Below, in pieces: positions 10,183 to 18,198 of a DNA stretch of 64,000 bases. Source of the DNA: Pseudomonadota bacterium. GTDB taxonomy: Bacteria; Pseudomonadota; Gammaproteobacteria; Xanthomonadales; Wenzhouxiangellaceae. The DNA is taken from NCBI GenBank assembly GCA_013285445.1, contig CP053448.1, positions 2,587,530 through 2,651,529 of the forward strand. Reading direction: 5' to 3'. Within the stretch, counting starts at the first letter, position 1; every line of letters begins with the position of its first letter. The notes under the pieces are model-generated. The model saw only the letters and a list, made by a program, of their open reading frames with translations. It was not told where the DNA came from and did not search any database. The position numbers and the translations under genes were made by a program.

Positions 10183-12067
10183 CGGGTGGTGACTGCAGAA
10201 ACGCTTCCAGCTCGGGCAGGAGCGGCATGTCCTCGGCCGGCGTCATGCCTCGCGTCCGGTTGCGCTGTTCAAGCTGCAGATTGCGAATGCGACTGTACTT
10301 CGAGCGCGAGACCGACTCCATCAGCGCTTCATCACGCAGGATCTGCGGCCGAATGAACACCATCAGGTTGCGCTTGACGTTGCTGCTGGTCCGGTATCGG
10401 AACAATTCACCAATAAGGGGAATACGTCCCAGCCCGGGCACTTCCTCGCGCCCTTCCTGCACATCGTCGCTGATCAATCCTCCGAGCACCAGGATGGCGC
10501 CATCGGGCACCATCACCCGGGTCGAGATCGTGCGCTTGTTGGTGATCAGATCGACCGCCCCGGCCGATGGGGCCAGAGTCGAGACCTCCTGGCCGATATT
10601 GAGAATAATCATGTCGCCTTCGTTGATATGCGGCGTGACGTTGAGCTTGATGCCAATCTCTTCGCGGTTGATGGTCTGGAACGGGTTGACCTGACCTTCT
10701 CCGGTGGCAATGCCCTGGGTCGAAAAGCTGCCCGACAGGAACGGAACCTCCTGACCCACGTTGATGCTCGCCTCATGGTTGTCGAGAGTGACAATGGACG
10801 GTGTCGACAAAACATTGCTGTTGCTGTCATTGGCCAGCGCCCGCGCCAGGCCGCCGATTTCGAGCATTTCCACGCCGAGCAGGCTGGTCCGGCCGCCGAC
10901 GTAACCCAGATTCAGGCCACCGCCCGGCAGGAACAGACTGCCCTCCTCGTCGGCACCCAGCGCACTGAGATTCAGGATGTTTCGCCCGCCACTCTGGAAA
11001 TTGGTGCCGCCGAAGAAGCCGCGCTCGTCGTCTTCGAAGAACTGCCACTGGATGCCCAACTCACGGCTGGTATCCATTGCGACTTCGGCAATGATCGCCT
11101 CGACCAGCACCTGGGCCCGACGAATGTCGAGTTGACGAACCACCGACTCGATGCTGCGAAACAGTGAAGGCGGCGCAGTAACCACCAGCGCGTTGGTGTC
11201 GGCATGGGCCTGAACCCGGGCGCCGCCGGTGTCGGACTCGTCGAGATCCAGAACGCCCTCGATCACCGGTACCAGCGTGTCGGCCGTGGCGTAGCGCAAG
11301 TAGATCACCTGCGTGCTGCCCTCGGATTCCAGCGGCGTATCCAGGTGACTGATCAGGGTCCGCAGCCGCAAACGTCGGCCAGGCTCACCGGCCAGAATGA
11401 CCGTGTTGGTCCGCTCGTCGGCGACGATCGGCTCGGCCTCGTTGGCGCCCGGGTAGATACGCTTGACCATCTGCGCCACCTGGGCGGCGTCGGCGTGAGA
11501 CAGCCTGATGACCTCGATGTCCTGGTCGGCCGCGGCATCGAGCCGCTCGATGATCCGTTCGATGCGGCGGATGTTGACGGCCCGGTCGCTGACGATCAGA
11601 CTGTTCGAGCCGGCGTGGTGGACCAGATAGGCCGATTGCGGCAACAGCTGGCGCAGCAGCTGGGAAACCTCGCCGGCGTCGACGTGCTCGAGCGTGATGA
11701 TGCGCGTGACCGGATCGTCCCCGGCTGCGTGCATGTCATCGACCGGAACCCGTCCGTCCTGGCGAGCGGCGACATCGGGCACGATCCGTACCGTGTGGTC
11801 GTCGCTGACCGCGGTGTAGCCATGTACGCGCAGCACCGACTGGAAAACGTCCCAGACCTCATCGCTCGACAGGGCCTGCGATGACATGACGGTAACGCGC
11901 CCCGACACCTGTGGATCGATGATGATGCTGCGCCCGGTCATATCGGCAACAGCCGCGATCATGGCGCGAATATCGGCATCCTTGAAATTGAGGACGTGAC
12001 CATCCTCGGCTGCAAGCGGCAGGGTCAGCAGGAAAAGCAGTGTTGGCAAGATCAGTCGGCATTTCAT
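10172..12067 (-). CDS. gspD: type II secretion outer-membrane secretin GspD
   Basis: A 631-residue secretin. A signal peptide (about 1-20) precedes the N0 domain (VLNFKDADIRAMIAAVADMTG), N1-N3 ring-building domains (about 120-320), and the secretin core with VPFLSG, LNVTPHI and VLGGLI motifs (about 350-585). The C-terminal S-like region is about 590-631. It forms the outer-membrane channel for folded exoproteins. It overlaps gspC upstream (ATGA) and gspE downstream. Confidence 0.97.
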   Translation of the reverse strand: MKCRLILPTLLFLLTLPLAAEDGHVLNFKDADIRAMIAAVADMTGRSIIIDPQVSGRVTVMSSQALSSDEVWDVFQSVLRVHGYTAVSDDHTVRIVPDVAARQDGRVPVDDMHAAGDDPVTRIITLEHVDAGEVSQLLRQLLPQSAYLVHHAGSNSLIVSDRAVNIRRIERIIERLDAAADQDIEVIRLSHADAAQVAQMVKRIYPGANEAEPIVADERTNTVILAGEPGRRLRLRTLISHLDTPLESEGSTQVIYLRYATADTLVPVIEGVLDLDESDTGGARVQAHADTNALVVTAPPSLFRSIESVVRQLDIRRAQVLVEAIIAEVAMDTSRELGIQWQFFEDDERGFFGGTNFQSGGRNILNLSALGADEEGSLFLPGGGLNLGYVGGRTSLLGVEMLEIGGLARALANDSNSNVLSTPSIVTLDNHEASINVGQEVPFLSGSFSTQGIATGEGQVNPFQTINREEIGIKLNVTPHINEGDMIILNIGQEVSTLAPSAGAVDLITNKRTISTRVMVPDGAILVLGGLISDDVQEGREEVPGLGRIPLIGELFRYRTSSNVKRNLMVFIRPQILRDEALMESVSRSKYSRIRNLQLEQRNRTRGMTPAEDMPLLPELEAFLQSPPDEQ

Positions 12068-12951
12068 GGTTGCTGAAGACTCTCCAGGATCTCTGCGACG
12101 TCCGGACGCAGGGTAACTTCCCGCCCCTGGCGCTGAACGGTGATGGTGATTTCCCCGCCGCCGAGCACGTCGGAGAACAGATTCTGAACGGCGGCGCGCG
12201 ACTCCAGCGGCTGGCCGTTGACCGCCTTGACGATGTCGTTGACCTGCAGTCCCAGTTCGGCAAACAGGCGCGCGTCACGGCCCGGACGCACCCGGTAACC
12301 GCCGCCGGAAACCGGCATGACCGTAACCGCACCGGCCAGCTTTCCGGCATCGATACCGAGCGAGCCGGTGAGATCGGCCAGCCCGGCCACACTCACCCCG
12401 GCCGGCGCCTGGAAGCCCCGGATACCGGGCATTTGCAGCGGGGCGCCGCCCTCCGGCACGGCGCTCGAAGACCGGCTTGCCGAGGTCTGCGTCGCCGCGG
12501 GGCTGTCGTCGAGCGCCAGGGATTCGGTCTGACCGTTGCGAACGATCAGCACCCGACGCGGCTCAATCGTATCGACCCGGCCGCCGTCCGGCAACTCATC
12601 GCCCTCGCGATAGACCTCCTCGGCGCCTTTCTCACCCGCAATAATGGCGTAGGCGGTGCGGCCGGCGACCACGCCCTTGAGCCGCAAACGGCTGTTCGAA
12701 ACCGGAGCGACCGAAGTCATTGCCGGACGCGGCCTTGTGCGGCCAAACAGATCCCAGCGAAACTCGCCGCTGCCCCCGGCTACGCTCGGAATGACCTGCG
12801 GCACCGGCGGCATTGGCGCTGGCGTGACCTCGACCCCGGCCACCAGCAACCAGACCATGCGCACCAGCAGCCAGACGATGGCCAGCGCGAGCACCAGGCT
12901 GGTCACGAGCGCCAGTCGTCCGGACCAAAGCGGCGAGATCACATCGGACAA
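12064..12951 (-). CDS. gspC: type II secretion protein GspC
   Basis: A 295-residue protein with one N-terminal membrane segment (about 14-40). The periplasmic HR domain (about 65-145) contains WDLFGR and LRLKGVVAG, and a PDZ-like domain (about 200-290) contains LGLQVNDIVKAVNGQPL. GspC links the inner-membrane platform to the secretin. It is the first gene of the gspCDEF-ftsEX run. Pseudopilin genes gspG-K and gspL/M are not in this window. Confidence 0.94.
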   Translation of the reverse strand: MSDVISPLWSGRLALVTSLVLALAIVWLLVRMVWLLVAGVEVTPAPMPPVPQVIPSVAGGSGEFRWDLFGRTRPRPAMTSVAPVSNSRLRLKGVVAGRTAYAIIAGEKGAEEVYREGDELPDGGRVDTIEPRRVLIVRNGQTESLALDDSPAATQTSASRSSSAVPEGGAPLQMPGIRGFQAPAGVSVAGLADLTGSLGIDAGKLAGAVTVMPVSGGGYRVRPGRDARLFAELGLQVNDIVKAVNGQPLESRAAVQNLFSDVLGGGEITITVQRQGREVTLRPDVAEILESLQQP

Positions 12952-13019
12952 GGGACGGAATGCTCCGCGGTCATATCTGGCAGGAGATTAGCACAGACCG
13001 AGCCGCCTTCGGAGTCATC

Positions 13020-13040
13020 CGGCGGGTTTTGAACCCGCCG
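13020..13040 (-). terminator. hairpin after rhlB
   Basis: Perfect 9-bp stem CGGCGGGTT/AACCCGCCG with a 3-nt loop, 28 nt past the rhlB stop and upstream of gspC. No U tract follows on the minus strand, so it may be a weak or Rho-assisted terminator, or an RNA-stabilising 3' end. Confidence 0.5.
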
Positions 13041-13067
13041 CACCCCGACAATCCCCGCTGCGGGCGC

Positions 13068-14366
13068 TCACGCGCTCTTGCCGTGACCCCCTCCGCGCCT
13101 CCGGCCACCGCGACGACCACCGCCCTTGCCTTTGTGTCCATTGCTTTTTCTGTACGGCGCCGGTCGCTCCAGCCGCGGCAGATCATCCGGATCGTGGGCC
13201 TCGACCTGCAGCGTCATTTCGATGTATTCCTCGATTTCAGGCAGATAAAAGGCAGAGTCCTCGCAGGCGAAGCTGACCGCGTCGCCGGTAGCGCCCAGGC
13301 GCGCCGTGCGGCCGATCCGGTGCACGTAGTCCGCCGCATCCTGGGGCAGGTCGTAATTGATCACGTGACTGACATCGGGGATATGCAGGCCCCGGGCAGC
13401 CACATCGGTCGCCACCAGCACGTCAATGTCGCCGCCATGGAAGCGCTTGAGCAGGCTCTGCCGCTTTCTTTGCGGGACATTGCCCGAGAGCATGGCGGCG
13501 TTGATCCCGTTGGCCTCCAGTGTGCGGGCAACACGCTCGGTCTCGTGGCGGGTGTTGACGAACACCATCACATGGCCGTCCTCCCAGGCGCGAAGCAGCT
13601 GGACCAGCAACGGCAGCTTTTCCCGATTGGCCGGGTAGTAGACCACCTGGCGCACCCGGTCGCTCGTGACCTGCTCCTCCTCGAAGCGAATCGTTTCGGC
13701 GTCGTTCATGTGCTCGTAGGCCAACTCAGTCACCTTGAGCGGAAAGGTCGCCGAGAACATCAGCGTCTGGCGACGCTCGACCGGCGGCATCTTGCGGAAC
13801 AGGAAGCGGATATCCTTGATGAAGCCGAGATCGAACATGCGGTCGGCCTCGTCAAGCACCGCCACCTCGATATGGCGCAGGCTGTAGACGCCCTGCCTGA
13901 GATAGTCGATGAGACGACCCGGCGTCCCGATGAGCAGGTCAACGCCGGCGGCGATCTGGTCACGCTGCTTGCCGTAATCGACACCACCATAGGTCAGGAT
14001 GCTGCGCAGCCCCGTAAACCGACCGAGCTGCTCGGCGTCACGATGGATCTGAATGGCCAGCTCCCGCGTCGGTGCAACGACAATAGCGCGCGGGTTGGGG
14101 CCGCGCTGCTCGGGGCTGTCCGAGGACAACAGTTTGTGGAAAATGGTTAGCAGAAACGCGGCAGTCTTGCCGGTGCCGGTCCGCGCCTGGCCGGCCACGT
14201 CCCGGCCGACCAGCGCCAGCGGCAACGTGCGGTCCTGAATTGGCGTACAGAACTCGAAACCGGCCTCGGCCAGTCCGCGCTGAATGCGGTCATCGAGTTG
14301 AAACGTGTCGAACCGTGTATCGGTCAGTACCCGCTGGGTATCGGAAGAATCGCTCAATTGGTGCAT
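13068..14366 (-). CDS. rhlB: DEAD-box ATP-dependent RNA helicase RhlB
   Basis: A 432-residue DEAD-box helicase. Motif Q is GFEFCTPIQ, motif I ARTGTGKT, motif Ia PTRELA, motif II DEAD ([10 protein letters not shown]), motif III SAT, and motif [12 protein letters not shown]. The C-terminal tail (about 405-432) is Gly/Arg/Lys-rich and probably binds RNA. Divergent placement from trxA-rho matches E. coli rhlB, whose product works in the RNase E degradosome. I start at the ATG at 14366; the frame is open upstream but that sequence lacks homology. Confidence 0.93.
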   Translation of the reverse strand: MHQLSDSSDTQRVLTDTRFDTFQLDDRIQRGLAEAGFEFCTPIQDRTLPLALVGRDVAGQARTGTGKTAAFLLTIFHKLLSSDSPEQRGPNPRAIVVAPTRELAIQIHRDAEQLGRFTGLRSILTYGGVDYGKQRDQIAAGVDLLIGTPGRLIDYLRQGVYSLRHIEVAVLDEADRMFDLGFIKDIRFLFRKMPPVERRQTLMFSATFPLKVTELAYEHMNDAETIRFEEEQVTSDRVRQVVYYPANREKLPLLVQLLRAWEDGHVMVFVNTRHETERVARTLEANGINAAMLSGNVPQRKRQSLLKRFHGGDIDVLVATDVAARGLHIPDVSHVINYDLPQDAADYVHRIGRTARLGATGDAVSFACEDSAFYLPEIEEYIEMTLQVEAHDPDDLPRLERPAPYRKSNGHKGKGGGRRGGRRRGGGHGKSA

Positions 14367-14550
14367 TGTCCTTGAAAAACGCTGGGTCCGCCTTGATTTC
14401 GGCGGTAGCGGAGCGGGTACCCGACCGCGGCTACCGAACTCCGAAGCGTGCACGTTATCATAGTAGACTGGTTGACGTCTGTTCGCCTGTCGACGCGGCG
14501 TCGACGGTGCGGCCACCGCAGTCTCTTTTTTTTAAGGAGTTTCAATCACC

Positions 14551-14877
14551 GTGAGCAACAACATCATCCACGTGACCGACAGCGATTTCGATGAGCAGGT
14601 TCTCAAGGCCGACCAGCCGGTGCTGGTCGACTACTGGGCCGAATGGTGTGGCCCGTGCAAGATGATCGAGCCACTGCTGCACGAACTGGCTGACGAATAC
14701 GGCGACCGCCTGCGTATCGCCAAGCTCAATATCGATGAAAACCAGCAGGTCACCAGCCGCTACAAGATCCGTGGTATCCCCACGCTGATGATCTTCGACA
14801 ATGGCGAGCACCAGGCAACCAAGGTCGGCGCACTGACCAAGTCTGCCCTCAAGGCCTTCGTCGACGATACCATCTGA
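14551..14877 (+). CDS. trxA: thioredoxin 1
   Basis: A 108-residue thioredoxin with the redox motif WCGPC at 32-36 and cis-Pro loop GIPTL at about 75-79. It reduces protein disulfides in the cytoplasm. The start is a GTG preceded by AAGGAG with an 11-nt spacer; the protein begins (V/M)[13 protein letters not shown]. It precedes rho as in E. coli. Confidence 0.97.
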   Translation: MSNNIIHVTDSDFDEQVLKADQPVLVDYWAEWCGPCKMIEPLLHELADEYGDRLRIAKLNIDENQQVTSRYKIRGIPTLMIFDNGEHQATKVGALTKSALKAFVDDTI

Positions 14878-15104
14878 AGCTCCGACCGGCCGGTCGGCAC
14901 CGGCTGGACGCGGAACGAATTTGGTGCTAACGTACGCACCATCAGCGGCGGGCCTCCGTCCGACCGACTCAGATATCCCGATTTTTCTACCCTGCCGGGG
15001 CACATGCGATAGAGCCTGATCATTTTATGTTCCGGTCGCCGCGACCGGTGGACCTCCCCGTCTACCCGCGGCGCCCTGCATTCAATTCCTGGAAAAGAAT
15101 TCCA

Positions 15105-16361
15105 ATGAACCTGACTGAACTGAAAAGAAAATCCGCGCAAGAGCTGGTCGCCATGGCCGAGGAACTCGGCATCGAGAACATGGGCCGATCGCGCAAGCAA
15201 GACGTCATCTTCGCAATCCTCAAGGCCAAGGCGCAGAAAAAGGAAGCGATCTACGGCGACGGGGTGCTCGAAATCCTCCAGGACGGATTCGGGTTCCTGC
15301 GCTCGGCCGAAGCCTCCTACATGGCCGGGCCCGACGACATCTACGTCTCGCCATCGCAGATTCGCCGCTTCAATCTGCGCACCGGCGACTACATTGCCGG
15401 CAAGATTCGGCCGCCCAAGTCGTCCGAGCGCTACTTCGCGCTGCTCAAGGTCGAAGAGCTCAATTACGACAAGCCCGAGGCGGCCAAGAACAAGATCCTG
15501 TTCGAGAACCTGACGCCGGAATTTCCGCGCGTGCAGCTGGAGCTCGAACGCGGCAACGGCTCGACCGAAGACATCACCGGGCGCATCATCGACCTGATCG
15601 CGCCGATCGGCAAGGGACAGCGAGGCCTGGTCGTCAGCCCGCCCAAAGCCGGAAAAACCATGATGCTGCAGAACATTGCCACGGCGATCCGGGCCAACAA
15701 CCCGGAAGTGCACATGATCATCCTGCTGATTGACGAGCGACCCGAAGAAGTGACCGAAATGGAACGCGGCGTCGATGCCGAGGTGATTTCGTCGACCTTT
15801 GACGAACCGGCATCCCGGCACGTCCAGGTCGCCGATATGGTGATCGAGCGCGCCAAGCGCCTGGTTGAACACAAACACGACGTCATCATCCTGCTCGACT
15901 CCATAACCCGCCTGGCGCGCGCCTACAACACCGTGGTGCCATCTTCAGGCAAGGTCCTGACCGGTGGGGTTGACGCCAATGCGCTGCAGCGACCCAAGCG
16001 GTTTTTCGGCGCGGCGCGCAACATCGAGGGTGGCGCAAGTCTGACGATCATCGCCACGGCCCTGGTCGACACCGGCTCGAAGATGGATGAAGTGATCTAC
16101 GAGGAATTCAAGGGCACCGGCAACATGGAAATCCACCTGAGCCGCAGGATCGCCGAGAAGCGCGTCTATCCCGCTATCGACATCAACCGCTCCGGCACCC
16201 GCCGCGAGGAACTGATGGTCGGCAACGACCAGCTGCAAAAGACCTGGATTCTCCGGCGTATCCTGCAGCCCATGGACGAAGCCCAGGCCATTGAATTCAT
16301 GCTCGACAAGCTCAAGGTCACCAAGACCAATGAGGAATTCTTCAACTACATGAAGCGATAG
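15105..16361 (+). CDS. rho: transcription termination factor Rho
   Basis: A 418-residue hexameric RNA helicase starting [19 protein letters not shown]. The N-terminal RNA-binding cold-shock fold (about 50-118) contains [17 protein letters not shown]. The ATPase core has Walker [10 protein letters not shown] and Walker [10 protein letters not shown]. The family length is 419. The start at 15105 matches the conserved N-terminus although the frame extends further upstream. A 227-nt gap separates it from trxA, where autogenous leader control would act. Confidence 0.98.
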   Translation: MNLTELKRKSAQELVAMAEELGIENMGRSRKQDVIFAILKAKAQKKEAIYGDGVLEILQDGFGFLRSAEASYMAGPDDIYVSPSQIRRFNLRTGDYIAGKIRPPKSSERYFALLKVEELNYDKPEAAKNKILFENLTPEFPRVQLELERGNGSTEDITGRIIDLIAPIGKGQRGLVVSPPKAGKTMMLQNIATAIRANNPEVHMIILLIDERPEEVTEMERGVDAEVISSTFDEPASRHVQVADMVIERAKRLVEHKHDVIILLDSITRLARAYNTVVPSSGKVLTGGVDANALQRPKRFFGAARNIEGGASLTIIATALVDTGSKMDEVIYEEFKGTGNMEIHLSRRIAEKRVYPAIDINRSGTRREELMVGNDQLQKTWILRRILQPMDEAQAIEFMLDKLKVTKTNEEFFNYMKR

Positions 16362-16381
16362 GTCACTGGCCGATCGCACAG

Positions 16382-16400
16382 GCCGGGATCGCATCCCGGC
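16382..16400 (+). terminator. hairpin downstream of rho, REP-like
   Basis: Stem GCCGGGA/TCCCGGC with loop TCGCA, 20 nt after the rho stop. No T run follows. The sequence and loop resemble the half-unit GGATCGCATCCCC of the array at 17231-17487, so it may be a solitary member of that repeat family acting as a 3' end. Confidence 0.5.
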
Positions 16401-16454
16401 AGACGACCGCCGAACAGTTCGCGGAATCCGACAACCGAAACCCTTCACCCCCCA

Positions 16455-16496
16455 TTGACAGCCGCTTCGTAATCTGCTCCTATTCACAAATGTGAA
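16455..16496 (+). promoter_or_regulatory. promoter and palindrome upstream of the response regulator
   Basis: A consensus TTGACA (16455-16460) lies 17 nt from TCCTAT (16478-16483), a plausible -35/-10 pair. It overlaps a perfect inverted repeat TTCACA-AA-TGTGAA (16483-16496). The GAAGGAG Shine-Dalgarno sequence is at 16494-16500, 7 nt before the ATG. The palindrome could be an operator, perhaps autoregulatory (inference). Confidence 0.55.
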
Positions 16497-16507
16497 GGAG
16501 CCCTTCA

Positions 16508-17206
16508 ATGTCCGACGACCCCAACGCCACGATTCTGCTGGTTGAAGACCACGACGACCTGGCCGCTACCATCGGCGCCTATCTGGAGGACGCCGGCTAC
16601 GCCTGCGACTACGCTGCCGACGGTGCCATTGCGCTCAATCTGATGGAAGACAACGAGTACGATGCCATCGTGCTCGATCTGATGCTGCCGCGCATCAACG
16701 GCATTCGCGTTGCCGAGCGTCTGCGTGACCGCGGCGACGGCACGCCCATCCTGATGCTGACCGCCAGGGACCAGCTCGACGACAAGATCGAGGGCTTCGA
16801 TGCCGGCGCTGACGACTACATGGTCAAGCCGTTCGAATCCGAAGAGCTGCTGGTCCGGCTGCGAGCCCTGATCCGGCGCGCCCGCGGTGAAATCGGCGAG
16901 GGTCAGTTGAAGGTCGGAGATTTGATCTTCGATCCGCGCCTGATGCGCGTCGAGCGCGCCGGTCAGCGCATTGATCTGTCCCCCACGGCGATCCGCATTC
17001 TCAAGGTGCTGATGCGCGAATCACCGCGCGTTGTCAGCCGCGAGCAGATTGAAAACGAGTTGTGGGGAGACACCCTGCCCGACTCCGACACGCTCAGAAG
17101 CCACATGTACAACCTGCGCAAGGGAATCGACCGTCCGTTCGAGATCAAGTTGCTTCACACCGTCCAGGGCATGGGCTTCAAGCTTGCCACGCCGGACGAG
17201 GCTTAA
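16508..17206 (+). CDS. OmpR/PhoB-family response regulator, no adjacent kinase
   Basis: A 232-residue two-domain regulator. The receiver domain (about 8-120) has acidic pocket D14, phospho-acceptor D57, T85 and K107, all intact. The winged-helix DNA-binding domain (about 135-228) has SPTAIRILKVLM and SDTLRSHMYNLRKGI. It probably controls transcription when phosphorylated. No histidine kinase gene is next to it: rho lies upstream and a repeat array downstream, so it is an orphan in this context. The target genes are unknown. Confidence 0.92.
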   Translation: MSDDPNATILLVEDHDDLAATIGAYLEDAGYACDYAADGAIALNLMEDNEYDAIVLDLMLPRINGIRVAERLRDRGDGTPILMLTARDQLDDKIEGFDAGADDYMVKPFESEELLVRLRALIRRARGEIGEGQLKVGDLIFDPRLMRVERAGQRIDLSPTAIRILKVLMRESPRVVSREQIENELWGDTLPDSDTLRSHMYNLRKGIDRPFEIKLLHTVQGMGFKLATPDEA

Positions 17207-17230
17207 ATGCCGGCACACGACCTGCACACG

Positions 17231-17487
17231 CCGGGGTCGAATCGCCGTCAGACGATCAAGTAGGTCGGGGTCGCATCCCCGACGGATGACCGAGCCCGGA
17301 TCGAATCCCCGTCAGACCATTGTGTAGGTCGGGGTCGCATCCCCGACGGATGACCGAGCCCGGATCGCATCCCCGTCAGACCATTGTGTAGGTCGGGGTC
17401 GCAGCCCCGACGGATGACCGAGCCCGGATCGCATCCCCGTCAGACCATTGTGTAGGTCGGGGCCGCATCCCCGACGGACGAGGTTTC
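17231..17487. repeat. 64-bp tandem palindromic repeat array (REP/BIME-like)
   Basis: Three full 64-bp units start at 17260, 17324 and 17388. A partial fourth starts at 17452 and a degenerate half-unit lies at 17231-17259. Each unit has a perfect hairpin (GTCGGGG-TCGCAT-CCCCGAC) followed by a weaker one (CCCGGATCGCATCCCCG). Units differ at only a few bases. There are no spacers, so it is not a CRISPR. It sits between convergent genes (response regulator and idi) and could serve as a bidirectional transcript end. Confidence 0.85.
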
Positions 17488-17604
17488 GTCAGCCACCGCG
17501 CCTACCTTGCGCGTGCTTCACGTTCGGATGGGATATGCGGGTAGATGCCGGCGCAGACAAGCGACATCTTATCGGTCGGAAACGTGCCCTCGGCTCACGG
17601 CGCC

Positions 17605-18198
17605 TCACGGATCCGCTCTGAGCAACACCTCGATCCGGTCCCAGCAGGTTCGGCGAAGCTCGCGCCACTCCAACCGGAACCACGGCGCTACGGCTGCCTC
17701 GTTATCGGCAACCAGGGCATCGACCTGTGCGGGCGAGAGAAACGCCCAGTCGGCGATTTCCGAAGGATTGGGGCGGACCGCGTCTTCGGTCGTGCGGCCT
17801 GCATAGACCCAGCACAGCTCGTGTTCAGAGCCCAGATCCAGATACCGCGCCTGGTAGCGAAATTTGTAGATGAACTCCAGTTCGGCATCAACGCCGATTT
17901 CTTCATTGACCCGCCGCGCAGTGGCCTCGGGCATGCTTTCACGGGCACGCGGGTGCGAACAGCAGCTGTTGGCCCAGTGCAGCGGCCACAGCCGTTTGTC
18001 GCCGGCGCGTCGCTGCACCAGCAGGCGCTCTTGATCGTCGAACAAGAAAATCGAGAACGCGCGATGAAGAACGCCGTCACCGTCATGGCAGGCGCCCTTG
18101 GACAGCGTGCCGATCGGATTATCCTGCTCGTCGACCAGAATCAGCGGCTCGGCATCCGATGACACCGCACGTGCCGGGCCCGCCTGTTCAAGCGCCAC
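17605..18198 (-). CDS. idi: isopentenyl-diphosphate delta-isomerase, type 1
   Basis: A 197-residue Nudix-fold enzyme that interconverts IPP and DMAPP, the last step needed after the mevalonate pathway. The catalytic Cys lies in WANSCCSHP (about residue 80), and the second catalytic acid region is EHELCW. The Nudix helix reads ATARRVNEEIGV. I chose the GTG at 18198: it overlaps the upstream stop and has GGAGG 9 nt before it. An ATG at 18219 lacks a Shine-Dalgarno site. It is the last gene of the mevalonate operon. Confidence 0.93.
   Translation of the reverse strand: MALEQAGPARAVSSDAEPLILVDEQDNPIGTLSKGACHDGDGVLHRAFSIFLFDDQERLLVQRRAGDKRLWPLHWANSCCSHPRARESMPEATARRVNEEIGVDAELEFIYKFRYQARYLDLGSEHELCWVYAGRTTEDAVRPNPSEIADWAFLSPAQVDALVADNEAAVAPWFRLEWRELRRTCWDRIEVLLRADP

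Noticed and set aside
17231..17487. Possible CRISPR array
   Set aside because: The 64-bp units are contiguous, without unique spacers, and are themselves palindromic pairs. No cas gene is nearby.
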